Positions 1 to 9,306 of a stretch of DNA of 64,000 bases are shown one piece after another. The position numbers were made by a program, and so were the translations under genes. Each line of letters opens with the position of its first letter. The stretch's first letter is position 1. Below the pieces are notes generated by a model. It made no database searches, was not told the DNA's origin, and worked only from the letters and a program-made list of their open reading frames with translations. The DNA is from Bacteroidota bacterium (lineage in GTDB: Bacteria; Bacteroidota; Bacteroidia; Cytophagales; Cyclobacteriaceae): the NCBI GenBank assembly GCA_016191555.1, contig JACPVX010000013.1, positions 28,281 to 92,280 of the forward strand. The letters run 5' to 3'.

Positions 1-913
1 AATATTTTCTCTCTTTTTGGATTTCTGGATTTCCGGCAGACCAATTCATTATGTATTCCAGATCTTTTACATTGGTGTAGAGATGCGCTTTATTGGTTTT
101 GATGAGTTTGTTGCAACCTTCTGAAAAAGTTTCGCCCAAACTTCCGGGGATGGCAAAGACATCTTTGTTATAAGAGTTCGCAATCTCAGCTGTAATCAAC
201 GCGCCTCCTTTTTCAGCAGCCTCTACCACGATCAAGGCATCGCAAAGCCCGGCAATGATTCTGTTTCGAGCCGGAAAATGGTGAGCGTCAGGTTTCGTGC
301 CGAAACAATTTTCGGTCAGAAGCCCGCCTTGCTCAATCATCTTGTTGGCAGTTTCGCGATGCGATGCCGGATAAATCACGTCCATGCCGCTTCCCATCAC
401 ACCAATGGTCTGTAGATTATTTTTCAGTGATTGTTTGTGCGCATGGATGTCGATGCCATAAGCAAGTCCACTAATGATTAATGCCTGATGTGGCACAAGA
501 TCATGAACGAGCTGCTCAACAATTTCTTTCCCGTAAGGTGTTGCCTTTCGCGTGCCAACAATTCCAATAGTTTTTAAAGGATTTAGCGATGCATTTCCCT
601 TGTAGTACAAAATGCCGGGCGCATCTTCTATGTGCTTTAGTCGCAATGGATATTTTTTATCGAGATAAAAGATTAACTCCGTGCCGTTTTTTTCAGCCTT
701 CACCATTTCCTCTTCTGCAAATTCAAAGCTTCTTCCTTCCATGATGGAAGCAACGGTGACTTCACCAACACCTGGAACTTTCAGTAGTTTACCTTTCGGA
801 GTTTTGAATACACGATCGGCCGAGCCGCAATAGCTAATCAATTGCTTGATGAGTCGGTCTCCAATACCCGTAATTTGATGAAGGGCTAAAAAAGAAAGCC
901 TTTCTTGATCCAT
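1..913 (-). CDS. dprA: DNA-processing protein DprA, 3' end outside window
   Basis: DprA binds incoming single-stranded DNA in the cytoplasm and loads RecA during natural transformation. I translated 304 codons from the ATG at 913; the frame is still open at base 1, so the C-terminal part is missing only because the window ends. A helix-hairpin-helix-like segment (LKVPGVGEV) precedes the Rossmann-fold core, where GIVGTRKATPYG, ISGLAYGID, GSGMDVIYP and RNRIIAGL are the family's signature stretches. Two acidic and aromatic positions around them look normal. It lies 90 bases downstream of the MerR-type gene on the same strand. Identification is firm; competence itself cannot be judged from one gene. 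Confidence 0.95.
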   Translation of the reverse strand, partial: MDQERLSFLALHQITGIGDRLIKQLISYCGSADRVFKTPKGKLLKVPGVGEVTVASIMEGRSFEFAEEEMVKAEKNGTELIFYLDKKYPLRLKHIEDAPGILYYKGNASLNPLKTIGIVGTRKATPYGKEIVEQLVHDLVPHQALIISGLAYGIDIHAHKQSLKNNLQTIGVMGSGMDVIYPASHRETANKMIEQGGLLTENCFGTKPDAHHFPARNRIIAGLCDALIVVEAAEKGGALITAEIANSYNKDVFAIPGSLGETFSEGCNKLIKTNKAHLYTNVKDLEYIMNWSAGNPEIQKERKY

Positions 914-1003
914 AGCTTAGTTCGAAAAATGATAACCCTGGTTTCGCGAGTGATGAGCGAATGACTTTGGGTTGATGCGAGCTGGGGAATTGCTCTGATT
1001 TAC

Positions 1004-1342
1004 TTACGAAAGCTTCTCGCGCACTTCCACTAAAAAGGATCTTACTTTTTTCAACGAATCCAGTAAATCCATTTTATCACGTACCGATTGGCTATCATTC
1101 TTTAACATTTCTTTCGCACCCTGAAGTGTGAAGCCCTTCTCTTTTACCAAATGATAAATGGTGCGGACGTTTTCGATATCTTCTTTTGTAAACTGACGAT
1201 TGCCTTTGCGATTCTTTTTAGGCTGAATAAGATCGAATTCGGTTTCCCAGAAGCGTATAAGAGACGGGGCTACATTAAACTGCTCGGCAACTTCACCGAT
1301 CGAGTAATATAGCTTCTCAATTTCTTTTTCTTTGTACGCCAT
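1004..1342 (-). CDS. MerR-family transcriptional regulator
   Basis: This 112-residue protein is a small MerR-type DNA-binding regulator. The winged helix-turn-helix spans roughly residues 10-80: YYSIGEVAEQFNVAPSLIRFW is the recognition helix region and the wing follows with KKNRKGNRQFTKEDIE. A coiled dimerisation helix closes the protein, and there is no C-terminal effector domain or metal-binding cysteines, so no inducer can be assigned. Homologues of this form occur next to M23 peptidase and alaS genes in Bacteroidota. Its own promoter and an inverted repeat lie just upstream, which would suit autoregulation. Confidence 0.88.
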   Translation of the reverse strand: MAYKEKEIEKLYYSIGEVAEQFNVAPSLIRFWETEFDLIQPKKNRKGNRQFTKEDIENVRTIYHLVKEKGFTLQGAKEMLKNDSQSVRDKMDLLDSLKKVRSFLVEVREKLS

Positions 1343-1361
1343 GCAGTGGTTAAGAGGGGTG

Positions 1362-1384
1362 GTTCATTTTATTACAAAATGAAC
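1362..1384. repeat. Perfect inverted repeat in the leader of the MerR-type gene
   Basis: Two 9-base arms, GTTCATTTT and AAAATGAAC, flank the five bases ATTAC. The repeat lies between the likely transcription start and the start codon of the MerR-type gene (1342, minus strand). It could be an operator for the regulator itself or a hairpin in its mRNA. The symmetry is seen directly; the function is inferred. Confidence 0.5.
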
Positions 1385-1390
1385 ATGATG

Positions 1391-1420
1391 CAAAGTAATA
1401 ATTCTTTGTGCTGGAAGCAA
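1391..1420 (-). promoter_or_regulatory. Likely promoter of the MerR-type gene
   Basis: On the minus strand TTG (1420-1418) is followed after 19 bases by TTACTTTG (1398-1391). This matches the Bacteroidota pattern TTG-N19-TAnnTTTG with one mismatch in the -7 element. Confidence 0.45.
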
Positions 1421-1457
1421 TGATGGGTAATTTTTTTATCGGCACCCGGCACTTAAA

Positions 1458-2504
1458 TTATTTGGATTTTATTCGAACCCATCCCAAATCATCAATTTCG
1501 ATTTTGCATTCCGGGAAATCTTGTTGGGTGAGTAACTGAATGCGCTTTAAAACCCGTTTTTCAGGGTCAATTGCAACAGGGCCGTAAAATGATTGCTTTG
1601 TGGAGGTGAGGTGAGCCTTGTAAAATTTACCAGTGTTGCTGGTAAATACTTTTACGATCGGTGCAAGTCCGTTAATACCCGACACATTGATGCCTCCGTA
1701 TGTGCAGAAGTTGCCCATGCTGTAGGCAATGAATCGATCTTTGTAAACTTCCACCGCGCGCGTTACGTGCGGACCATGCCCGAAAACAACATCAGCGCCC
1801 ACATCGATCAATTGATGTGCAAATTGATACACGTTGCCGCGATTTTCTCCATGGAAAGGTTCGTTTTTGCGAGGCACATGCTCATGCTGCGGTCCTTCTG
1901 CGCCTCCATGAAATGAAACGATCACTACATCCACCAGCGAATCCAACTTACGAATGATTCTTTTGGCTTCGTTTAAATCATTGATGCTCGGGCAACCGGT
2001 GTTAGGCGCAAATGCTGCCATTCCATACTTTACACCATTGCGCTCAAAAACAACATAAGGCTTTGTGGTTTGCCCGGCTTGATAGATGCCTGCACCTTCC
2101 AACGCGCGTATGCTGCTTCGTTTTCCCATATCTCCAAAATCACCGGAATGATTGTTCGCCAAACTCATCACATCAAATCCGGCATTCACCAGATTCTGAA
2201 CATACTTCTCAGGACTGCGGAATACATAACAAACTTTCGGATCGCGACAGGTTTTGGCAATACCGCCTTCATTCAACAGCACGCCTTCCAGATTTCCGAA
2301 GGTGACATCTGCATTTTGCAAAATCGGTTCAACCTCTTTCATCAACCCGCGTCCATCATCGGGTGGCAGCTTTCCACCATTGGGATAATTACTCCCCATC
2401 ATCATATCGCCTACGCCAATGAGTGTAACCGTATCTTTTTTAGATTGAGCAAAAACCGAACTGAGCAAACCGCAGATGAATGCGAATAGTAAAGTCGAAC
2501 GCAT
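1458..2504 (-). CDS. CapA-family secreted phosphoesterase-like protein
   Basis: A 348-residue exported protein of the CapA/PgsA family, which has a calcineurin-like phosphoesterase fold and is linked to capsule or polyglutamate export in some bacteria. A cleavable signal peptide ends near FAQ at residue 20. The metal-site motifs follow in order: GVGDMMMGS, FGNLEGVLL, SLANNHSGDFG, VVIVSFHGGAE and VVFGHGPHVTR, then YSMGNFCTYGG. The family is normally 330-400 residues, so the protein is complete. No capBC partners are present, so a role in capsule polymer export is not supported here; an envelope hydrolase is the safer reading. It lies 43 bases downstream of the M23 pair. Confidence 0.85.
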   Translation of the reverse strand: MRSTLLFAFICGLLSSVFAQSKKDTVTLIGVGDMMMGSNYPNGGKLPPDDGRGLMKEVEPILQNADVTFGNLEGVLLNEGGIAKTCRDPKVCYVFRSPEKYVQNLVNAGFDVMSLANNHSGDFGDMGKRSSIRALEGAGIYQAGQTTKPYVVFERNGVKYGMAAFAPNTGCPSINDLNEAKRIIRKLDSLVDVVIVSFHGGAEGPQHEHVPRKNEPFHGENRGNVYQFAHQLIDVGADVVFGHGPHVTRAVEVYKDRFIAYSMGNFCTYGGINVSGINGLAPIVKVFTSNTGKFYKAHLTSTKQSFYGPVAIDPEKRVLKRIQLLTQQDFPECKIEIDDLGWVRIKSK

Positions 2505-2546
2505 GTTGTTAAGATGAAATGAGCCGCGAAAATAGAAAAAATCAGA

Positions 2547-3503
2547 TCAATCTAACGAAGTGGTTGACTGACTGCCCAATTCGATCAGCTTTTCGTATTC
2601 TTTATTGCTCAAATCGCGCTGAAAGAAGTTGATCGGGTTGATCGGTACATTTTTATAATGCACTTCGTAGTGCAAATGTGGTCCGGCTGAAACGCCCGTG
2701 TTACCCACATAGCCAATGATTTGTCCGCGCTTGATCATTTGTCCCGGTTCTACAATGTATCGGGTCAAGTGTGCGTAGCGGGTTTCAAATCCAAAACCAT
2801 GATCAAGGTAAATCACATTGCCATAGGTAGAGAAGCCTGTATACATCACAACGGCATCGCCCGTGGCATAAACGGGTGAGCCCATGGGAGCCGTAAAATC
2901 TAATCCATTGTGTGGACGAATGTACCCAAGTGTAGGGTGCATGCGCATTCCGAAAATAGTGTGAAGTTGTTTTAGATCTTTGTTGTTGATGGGTTGAATC
3001 GCAGGACGTGAAGCCCACATCTTTTGTTTTTTCTGCAACTCTTCTTTGAGTTGTTGCATGGACTGTGTTTCTATGTCAAGTCGGTTTTTAATCTTCTCGG
3101 CCTTATCATACACATATTTAATGATCGGATAAGAGATACCCGCACTTTCTTTTTCTCTACCACCCACACCGGCTTCGCGTTGGGTAGGCGAGAGGGGATC
3201 TAAATCTAAAATGATCCGATAGTTGTGATCGTCATTTTTCTCCAATGAAGTAAGTTGCTCTGCACTGCGCGTAAACTGACGATTTAATACTTGCCACTCT
3301 GCTTTCAGTTGAGCGTTTTCTTCCAACTGAAGCGTTTCGTCCAAAAATGGATATTTGAAATGAAAATAAATACTACCGGCTAATCCGATCAAGAAACAGA
3401 CCGAAAGAAACCGCATCGCTTTTCTACCAAAAGCTTTTGGCGTAACGATGATGGGCTCGTACTTACACGTTTCTTGGTTATATGTGTATCTGATCTTCGC
3501 CAT
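2547..3503 (-). CDS. Membrane-anchored M23 (LytM) metallopeptidase, second of a pair
   Basis: A peptidoglycan hydrolase of the M23 family with a single N-terminal membrane helix (about residues 30-50), a coiled-coil stem and a C-terminal LytM domain. The zinc ligands are visible in HNGLDF (His and Asp) and PHLHYEV (HxH), and the family's YGNVIYLDHG and TRYAHL stretches are intact, so it should be catalytic rather than an activator. The frame opens three bases earlier with TTG, but the ATG at 3503 overlaps the TGA of the preceding gene by one base, which indicates translational coupling and decides the start. It acts in the periplasm, probably in cell separation or wall remodelling. Confidence 0.92.
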   Translation of the reverse strand: MAKIRYTYNQETCKYEPIIVTPKAFGRKAMRFLSVCFLIGLAGSIYFHFKYPFLDETLQLEENAQLKAEWQVLNRQFTRSAEQLTSLEKNDDHNYRIILDLDPLSPTQREAGVGGREKESAGISYPIIKYVYDKAEKIKNRLDIETQSMQQLKEELQKKQKMWASRPAIQPINNKDLKQLHTIFGMRMHPTLGYIRPHNGLDFTAPMGSPVYATGDAVVMYTGFSTYGNVIYLDHGFGFETRYAHLTRYIVEPGQMIKRGQIIGYVGNTGVSAGPHLHYEVHYKNVPINPINFFQRDLSNKEYEKLIELGSQSTTSLD

Positions 3504-4474
3504 CAATCCAGCGATTGGTTTTGTTTGGTACTATTATAAAGCATCTGTTGAAACTGTGCACTGGTTAAACCACCGATGATATAATAAATCGGATTTACAT
3601 TTTTTCCACTTTTGATAATCTCGTAATGCAAGTGCGGTGCAATCGATCCGCCACTCGAACCGACTACTCCAATTGCTTGTCCTTTAGTCACTTTTTGTCC
3701 GTAGCGCACCTTCAATTCTCCTAGGTGGGCATAGCGAGTAATGATTCCGTTTCCGTGATCAATTTCTAAATAGGTTCCAAACCCGGCAACCAAACTACTT
3801 TGACTGGCTAAAATGACGGTACCACTGGCACTGGCGATCACATCCGTGCCAACAGGCAAGGCAATATCTACCCCATCATGGTGGTAAAGACCTTTATGAA
3901 ATGGATTAATGCGCTTTCCAAAACCGGAAACCAGCTTATCGACCTCAAATCCGGCCACGGGAGCAATCGTGGGTAACGATTTGATGGCTGAAATATCACT
4001 CCTATATATATGTGCAGATTGGCTGAATGCCTGATTGGTTGTTTTGGCTTTGTTATATAATAAATCCGATTGTTGACGTGTGGTTTGTTCCCACTCCCCA
4101 AACAATTCGGGCTCGGCTGTCAGAATCTGGTCTTTTTCTACTTTTGAATTGTCCGTGGGCAGGTTGGCCTTCGCCTCAAAAATCTGCTCATATAGGTGAG
4201 TATCTTCTTCTTTTAATTGATGGATGCGCTCGTTCGATTCTTTTAGGCTTCCTGCCAACACCACTTTATATTCTTTTAAAGCCGCATTTTCTGCCCGAAG
4301 CGTCTTTTCCAGAGGGGTCTCCACAAAATAGTTTTGAAGCATGACTAATCCCACAAAGAAAAGCCCACCTAAAACGATATAGCCAAAAGCGCTGAAGGCA
4401 ATACTCAGCACAGAAACACTTGCTCTTTCATACCGCAAGGTTTTAGGGTTATATCTAAACTTAGTTTCAGCCAA
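3503..4474 (-). CDS. Membrane-anchored M23 (LytM) metallopeptidase, first of a pair
   Basis: A 323-residue paralogue of the next gene with the same plan: a short cytoplasmic tail (KFRYNPKTLRYERA, similar to its partner's tail), one membrane helix at about residues 27-48, a heptad-rich stem to about residue 170 and a LytM domain. The zinc-binding residues are present in HHDGVDIA and PHLHYEI. Both proteins open with the same unusual tail, which suggests duplication and perhaps heterodimer formation through the stems. The gene is transcribed divergently from alaS, an arrangement I recognise from other Bacteroidota. Confidence 0.92.
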   Translation of the reverse strand: MAETKFRYNPKTLRYERASVSVLSIAFSAFGYIVLGGLFFVGLVMLQNYFVETPLEKTLRAENAALKEYKVVLAGSLKESNERIHQLKEEDTHLYEQIFEAKANLPTDNSKVEKDQILTAEPELFGEWEQTTRQQSDLLYNKAKTTNQAFSQSAHIYRSDISAIKSLPTIAPVAGFEVDKLVSGFGKRINPFHKGLYHHDGVDIALPVGTDVIASASGTVILASQSSLVAGFGTYLEIDHGNGIITRYAHLGELKVRYGQKVTKGQAIGVVGSSGGSIAPHLHYEIIKSGKNVNPIYYIIGGLTSAQFQQMLYNSTKQNQSLD

Positions 4475-4511
4475 CTTTTACACGTTTTCTTTTATAATGC
4501 CCTCAATGGGT

Positions 4512-4519
4512 TAATTTTG
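4512..4519 (+). promoter_or_regulatory. -7 element upstream of alaS
   Basis: TAATTTTG is an exact match to TAnnTTTG and lies about 78 bases before the alaS start in the divergent gap. No good TTG sits at the expected distance upstream, so the -33 element is weak. Confidence 0.4.
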
Positions 4520-4596
4520 TGCTTTTGATTGTTAAACAACCCATAAAAATAGGGAAATACTTTTCCCAACCAAAAGCTTAAATCGACCAAATGCAT

Positions 4597-7200
4597 ATGA
4601 ACTCGGCCATCATCCGGCAAAAATTCCTGGAATTCTTTGAAAGCAAAGGCCATAAAATCGTGCCTTCTGCCCCATTAGTGCTCAAAAATGACCCTTCCTT
4701 GCTGTTTACCAACTCGGGGATGGTTCAGTTTAAAGATAATTTTTTAGGCAACGCGGTTCCTAAAAATAAACGGGTAGCTGATACCCAAAAGTGCCTTCGC
4801 GTAAGTGGCAAGCACAACGACCTGGAAGATGTAGGCCTCGACACCTACCACCACACCATGTTTGAAATGCTCGGAAACTGGAGTTTTGGAGACTATTTCA
4901 AAAAGGAGGCCATCGCTTGGGCGTGGGAACTGCTCACGGAAGTTTACCAATTGCCAAAAGACAGATTGTATGTTACCGTTTTTGGTGGCGATAAAGGCGA
5001 TGGCTTGCCGGTTGATGAAGAGGCAAAAGACCTATGGCGTGCCGTAGTGGCCGAAGACCGCATTTTGCACGGAAGCAAGAAAGACAACTTCTGGGAGATG
5101 GGAGAGAGTGGACCATGTGGTCCGTGTTCGGAAATTCATATCGATCTACGCTCTGCCGAAGAAGTGGCGAAGAAACCGGGGCGCGATTTAGTGAACAGCG
5201 ATCATCCGCAGGTGGTAGAAATCTGGAATCTCGTATTTATTCAGTTTAATCGATTGGCATCCGGAGCTTTAGAGCCGCTGCCAGATAAGCACGTGGACAC
5301 GGGCATGGGCTTCGAGCGATTGTGCATGGCCATCCAAGGAAAAACTTCTAACTATGATACCGATGTTTTCCGTCCGATGATGGATTTCATCGCCATGCAT
5401 GGTAACGTGAAGTATGGCGATAATATCAAAACCGATATAGCCATTCGTGTGATGGCCGATCATATTCGCGCGGTATCATTTGCTATTTCCGATGGACAAT
5501 TGCCCAGCAACACAGGAGCAGGCTATGTGATCCGAAGAATTTTGCGCAGAGCCGTACGCTATGGTTTTTCGTATTTGAATTTTAAAGAGCCATTCATGCA
5601 TCGCCTCGTGCCGCTGTTGGCGATTCAATTGAAAGATGTGTTTCCTGAATTGCATCAGCAACAAGAGTATGTGGAGAAAGTGGTGCATGAAGAAGAAATT
5701 TCATTCTTGAGAACGTTGGAGAAGGGTTTAAAGCGAATTGAGAATTTTGATAAAGTAATTTCAGGCGAGCAAGCTTTTGAATTGTACGATACATTTGGTT
5801 TCCCGTTTGATCTTACTTCGTTGATCGCAAGAGAAAGAGGTTGGTCTGTGGATGAAAAGGGCTTTAACGAAGAGATGGCCAAGCAAAAATCCCGCTCCAA
5901 AGCAGATGCCTCTAAAGAAACCGGAGATTGGGTAACTGTTGCTGAGGGTGACAAGCCGGAGTTCATTGGCTACGATGAACTGACTTCCAATTCACGCATT
6001 TTGCGGCACCGCAAAGTGAAGCAGAAAAACAAAGAGCTGTTTCAATTGGTATTAGATAAAACACCTTTCTATGCGGAAAGCGGTGGCCAGGTAGGAGATA
6101 CCGGTTTGTTGGAAATTGCCGGTGAGAAAATTCATGTGGTGGATACCAAAAAGGAAAATGACTTGATTGTTCATTGGGTAGAAAAGTTACCTGCACAGAT
6201 CGAAGCTCCTGTTACTGCATTGGTAAACGTGCCGAAGCGCAAGTTGTCCATGAGCAATCACTCGGCTACCCACTTGTTGCATGCTGCCCTGCGTCAGGTG
6301 CTGGGCAAACACGTAGAACAAAAGGGATCTTTGGTGAACGATAAAATTCTCCGCTTCGACTTCTCGCACTTTGCAGCTATGACCAGCGAAGAACTTTCGC
6401 GCGTGGAAACAATTGTCAACGAAAAAATTCGCGAGAACATTCAACTGGATGAAAAAAGACACGTGCCTATTGAAAAAGCTAAGGCGCTTGGCGCGATGGC
6501 ATTGTTTGGCGAAAAGTACGGTGAGTTTGTTCGTGTGATCACATTTGATCCTGCCTTCTCAGTGGAGTTGTGCGGAGGTACACACGTAAAGGCCACCGGA
6601 CAAATTGGTTTGTTGAAAATTGTTTCAGAGAGTTCCGTAGCGGCCGGTGTGCGAAGAATTGAAGCTGTAACAGCAGATGGTGCTTTTGAATACCTTACTG
6701 GATTTTACAATCAGTTGGAGCAAATCAAATCGCAACTGAAAAATCCGAAAGATGTGGTCGCTTCGGTGCAAACATTAGCGGAGGAAAAACAAGCGCTGGA
6801 GAAAAAACTGGAAGTCATCTATCAGCAACAAGCCAATCAGCTAAAAGATGTGCTTGCTACGAAGGTGGTAAAGAGCAACGGTCATTCACTCATTGTAGAG
6901 CGTGTGTCCGTGCCAACGGCTGACGGTTTAAAAAATATTGCGTACGCCTTGCGTAATCAGTTTGACGATTTGATTCTGGTCTTAGCAGCAGATATCGAAG
7001 GCAAACCTCAAGTGGCGGTGATGCTCGGAGAAAAAGTGGAGGCTGCGAAAAAATTTCATGCCGGTAATATGGTGAAGGAGTTAGCGAAAGAAATTGATGG
7101 TGGCGGTGGCGGACAACCTTTCTTTGCGACAGCTGGAGGGAAGAACCTCGAAGGATTAGAGAGCGTGATTGTGAAGGCAAAAGGATTGATAGATAAGTAA
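4597..7200 (+). CDS. alaS: Alanine--tRNA ligase
   Basis: AlaRS charges tRNA-Ala and clears misacylated Ser/Gly. The catalytic domain shows MFEMLGNWSFGDYF and the glycine-rich GESGPCGPCSEIH. The editing domain carries the zinc ligands HSATHLLHAAL (HxxxH) and VELCGGTHV. The C-terminal DHHA1-type domain ends with GGGGGQPFFATAGG, the usual tRNA-binding tail. At 867 residues it is full length. An ATG also exists at 4591, but homologues begin only two to four residues before the IRQKFLEFF stretch, which favours 4597. The next gene starts one base after its stop, so alaS and the TonB-C gene are probably cotranscribed. Confidence 0.97.
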   Translation: MNSAIIRQKFLEFFESKGHKIVPSAPLVLKNDPSLLFTNSGMVQFKDNFLGNAVPKNKRVADTQKCLRVSGKHNDLEDVGLDTYHHTMFEMLGNWSFGDYFKKEAIAWAWELLTEVYQLPKDRLYVTVFGGDKGDGLPVDEEAKDLWRAVVAEDRILHGSKKDNFWEMGESGPCGPCSEIHIDLRSAEEVAKKPGRDLVNSDHPQVVEIWNLVFIQFNRLASGALEPLPDKHVDTGMGFERLCMAIQGKTSNYDTDVFRPMMDFIAMHGNVKYGDNIKTDIAIRVMADHIRAVSFAISDGQLPSNTGAGYVIRRILRRAVRYGFSYLNFKEPFMHRLVPLLAIQLKDVFPELHQQQEYVEKVVHEEEISFLRTLEKGLKRIENFDKVISGEQAFELYDTFGFPFDLTSLIARERGWSVDEKGFNEEMAKQKSRSKADASKETGDWVTVAEGDKPEFIGYDELTSNSRILRHRKVKQKNKELFQLVLDKTPFYAESGGQVGDTGLLEIAGEKIHVVDTKKENDLIVHWVEKLPAQIEAPVTALVNVPKRKLSMSNHSATHLLHAALRQVLGKHVEQKGSLVNDKILRFDFSHFAAMTSEELSRVETIVNEKIRENIQLDEKRHVPIEKAKALGAMALFGEKYGEFVRVITFDPAFSVELCGGTHVKATGQIGLLKIVSESSVAAGVRRIEAVTADGAFEYLTGFYNQLEQIKSQLKNPKDVVASVQTLAEEKQALEKKLEVIYQQQANQLKDVLATKVVKSNGHSLIVERVSVPTADGLKNIAYALRNQFDDLILVLAADIEGKPQVAVMLGEKVEAAKKFHAGNMVKELAKEIDGGGGGQPFFATAGGKNLEGLESVIVKAKGLIDK

Positions 7201-7201
7201 A

Positions 7202-7843
7202 ATGCGGAATATAATTATTGTAGTTACCCTGTTTATGCATTCAGTATGTTTGAGCCAAATCAAATATACCTTGAGAGTGGTGGATAGAGAAACACTTTTA
7301 CCCTTGGACAAGGTAAAGATATTATCCGATACGATAGCTTATTCTAATTTTAAAGGGTTCTTTCAGCTCAACGGAAAAGAAAAAGATACCATTCTTTTGC
7401 AATTGACTGGATATGATGAAATGAAAGTAATACTTCCCTCAACACCAATTTTTTCCATTGAATTAAAACGAACTGAGACAGACGAAGAAAGAAAACTTAG
7501 AAGTGAATTTTATAAATATTTGGGAGAAACAATTCGATATCCGGCAGACGCAAGACGGAGAGGCATAGCAGGTAGAACGTATGTATTGTTTGAAGTTGAC
7601 TCGATTGGACAGGTAACGCGCACGGAGGAACTGATTGAGCTTTCAGGAGGATGTTCCAGTGAAATAGCTCGTGTCTTAAAAAAATCACCACCGACGTGGC
7701 ACCAAATCAGAAGCAATAGGATTTTTGTCGTGCCTGTTACGTTTAAGTTGGGTAATCAAGTTGAGAAACTTCAAAAATTGAATAAGATTCCTGCTGGTGC
7801 AATCCTTATTCCTGAAGTGGTTGTCCATGCCGTTACCTATTAG
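7202..7843 (+). CDS. TonB C-terminal-like domain protein with carboxypeptidase-like N-terminus
   Basis: A 213-residue exported protein with a signal peptide ending near CLSQ (residue 19). The first half resembles the carboxypeptidase-regulatory-like beta-sandwich found in TonB-dependent receptors (TLRVVDRETLLPLDKVKI...FQLNGKE). The second half matches the TonB C-terminal fold: RYPADARRRGIAGRTYVLFEV, followed by a region resembling SIGQVTRTEEL and a final VPVTFKL strand. There is no N-terminal membrane anchor or proline-rich spacer, so it is not a normal energy transducer. It is wedged between alaS and gatB with gaps of one and two bases. The function is unknown; an envelope role is inferred. 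Confidence 0.72.
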   Translation: MRNIIIVVTLFMHSVCLSQIKYTLRVVDRETLLPLDKVKILSDTIAYSNFKGFFQLNGKEKDTILLQLTGYDEMKVILPSTPIFSIELKRTETDEERKLRSEFYKYLGETIRYPADARRRGIAGRTYVLFEVDSIGQVTRTEELIELSGGCSSEIARVLKKSPPTWHQIRSNRIFVVPVTFKLGNQVEKLQKLNKIPAGAILIPEVVVHAVTY

Positions 7844-7845
7844 CC

Positions 7846-9300
7846 ATGAAGTCCTCAACTGATAAATATCGTTTGGTTATTGGACTGGAGGTACATGCGC
7901 AACTTCTTACCTCCAGCAAAATATTCAATGCCGATGAAGCCGCATATGGAGGTGCGCCTAATACGCATGTAGGCGTGATCACCCTAGCGCATCCAGGCAC
8001 TTTGCCAAAACTGAACAGACAAACAGTCGAGTTGGCCGCGCGGATGGGCCTCGCCTGTAATTCGCGTATTTCGCCCTTTCAGATTTTTGATCGCAAAAAT
8101 TATTTCTATCCCGATCTGCCGAAAGGCTATCAACTCACACAAGATCGCACACCTATTTGTGTCGGTGGTTACATCACCATTCGAAATAAAGAAGGTGCAG
8201 AAAAAAAGATTGTACTGAATCGCATTCACCTAGAAGAAGATGCCGGTAAGTCCATTCACATCGAAAATGAGAGTGACACACTTTTGGATTTCAATCGCTC
8301 CGGTGTTCCGCTCATTGAAATAGTGACAGAACCTGTGATAGAATCTTCTGAAGATGCCGGAGCACTGATGACTGAAATCAGAAAGGTGGTGCGTTACCTT
8401 TCCATCTGTGATGGAAACATGGAAGAAGGTTCTTTACGTTGCGATGCGAACGTATCGGTTATGTTGAAAGATGCCAAAGAATTGGGCAAGAAGGTGGAAG
8501 TAAAAAATATGAATTCCATTCGCAATGTGCAGCGCGCCATCGATCACGAATTCGAGCGGCAGGTGCAATTGCTGGAACAAGGCAAACCAGTGGTTTCTGA
8601 AACCCGCACCTTCAATGCCAATGATGGAAAAACGTATAGCATGCGCACCAAAGAGGAATTGAACGACTATCGTTACTTTCCCGATCCGGACGTAAGCCCA
8701 TTACAGATTTCAGACGAATGGCTCAGTGAAATAAGAAACAGCATGCCGCTTTTGCCGCAGCAACTCTATCAAAAATTCATTACCGAGTATCATCTTCCAT
8801 CTTACGATGCACAGGTGATTACCGATTCGAAAGAAATGGCCGCCTACTTTGAAGCGGTGTGTAAATCCATTCAAAATTTTAAGGCAGTCTCCAATTGGCT
8901 GATGGGGCCTGTTAAATCGTATATCAATGAATCAGGTATCGATATCACTCAAATTCAACTGCCTCCACAGGCATTGGCCGAATTAATAGCACTGATTGAT
9001 CAGGGGAAACTTAATTTTGCTATCGCATCACAGCAGTTGTTTCCCGAGGCAATGAAACAGCCGCAGAAAAGTATGACTGCGTTGGCTGCGGAACTAAATT
9101 TAGTGCAGGAGAGTAATACAGATACCATTCTTACGATCGTGCAGGACGTGGTGAAAGAATTTCCAGCCAAAGTAGCGGAGTATAAAAAAGGCAAGAAGGT
9201 GATTGTTACCATGTTTATGGGTGAGGTGATGAAGCGCAGTAAGGGGAAAGCAGATCCTAAACTCGCCACCGACTTGATTATACAGGAATTAGCTAAATAA
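7846..9300 (+). CDS. gatB: Aspartyl/glutamyl-tRNA amidotransferase subunit B
   Basis: GatB is the kinase/transamidase core of the GatCAB complex, which converts Glu-tRNA-Gln and Asp-tRNA-Asn to the amide forms. The N-terminal motif IGLEVHAQLLTSSKIF and the NRSGVPLIEIVTEP stretch are diagnostic, and the YqeY-like helical tail runs to residue 484 (full length). The window also encodes tRNA-Gln(UUG), a natural substrate if the organism lacks glutaminyl-tRNA synthetase. gatA and gatC are not in this window. The gene begins three bases after the TonB-C gene and is followed after six bases by a TlpA-like gene, so it sits inside one operon. Confidence 0.96.
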   Translation: MKSSTDKYRLVIGLEVHAQLLTSSKIFNADEAAYGGAPNTHVGVITLAHPGTLPKLNRQTVELAARMGLACNSRISPFQIFDRKNYFYPDLPKGYQLTQDRTPICVGGYITIRNKEGAEKKIVLNRIHLEEDAGKSIHIENESDTLLDFNRSGVPLIEIVTEPVIESSEDAGALMTEIRKVVRYLSICDGNMEEGSLRCDANVSVMLKDAKELGKKVEVKNMNSIRNVQRAIDHEFERQVQLLEQGKPVVSETRTFNANDGKTYSMRTKEELNDYRYFPDPDVSPLQISDEWLSEIRNSMPLLPQQLYQKFITEYHLPSYDAQVITDSKEMAAYFEAVCKSIQNFKAVSNWLMGPVKSYINESGIDITQIQLPPQALAELIALIDQGKLNFAIASQQLFPEAMKQPQKSMTALAAELNLVQESNTDTILTIVQDVVKEFPAKVAEYKKGKKVIVTMFMGEVMKRSKGKADPKLATDLIIQELAK

Positions 9301-9306
9301 ATTAAA

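Noticed and set aside
1458..2504. Capsule (polyglutamate) synthesis locus
   Set aside because: Only a CapA-like phosphoesterase is present; no capB or capC homologue is nearby.
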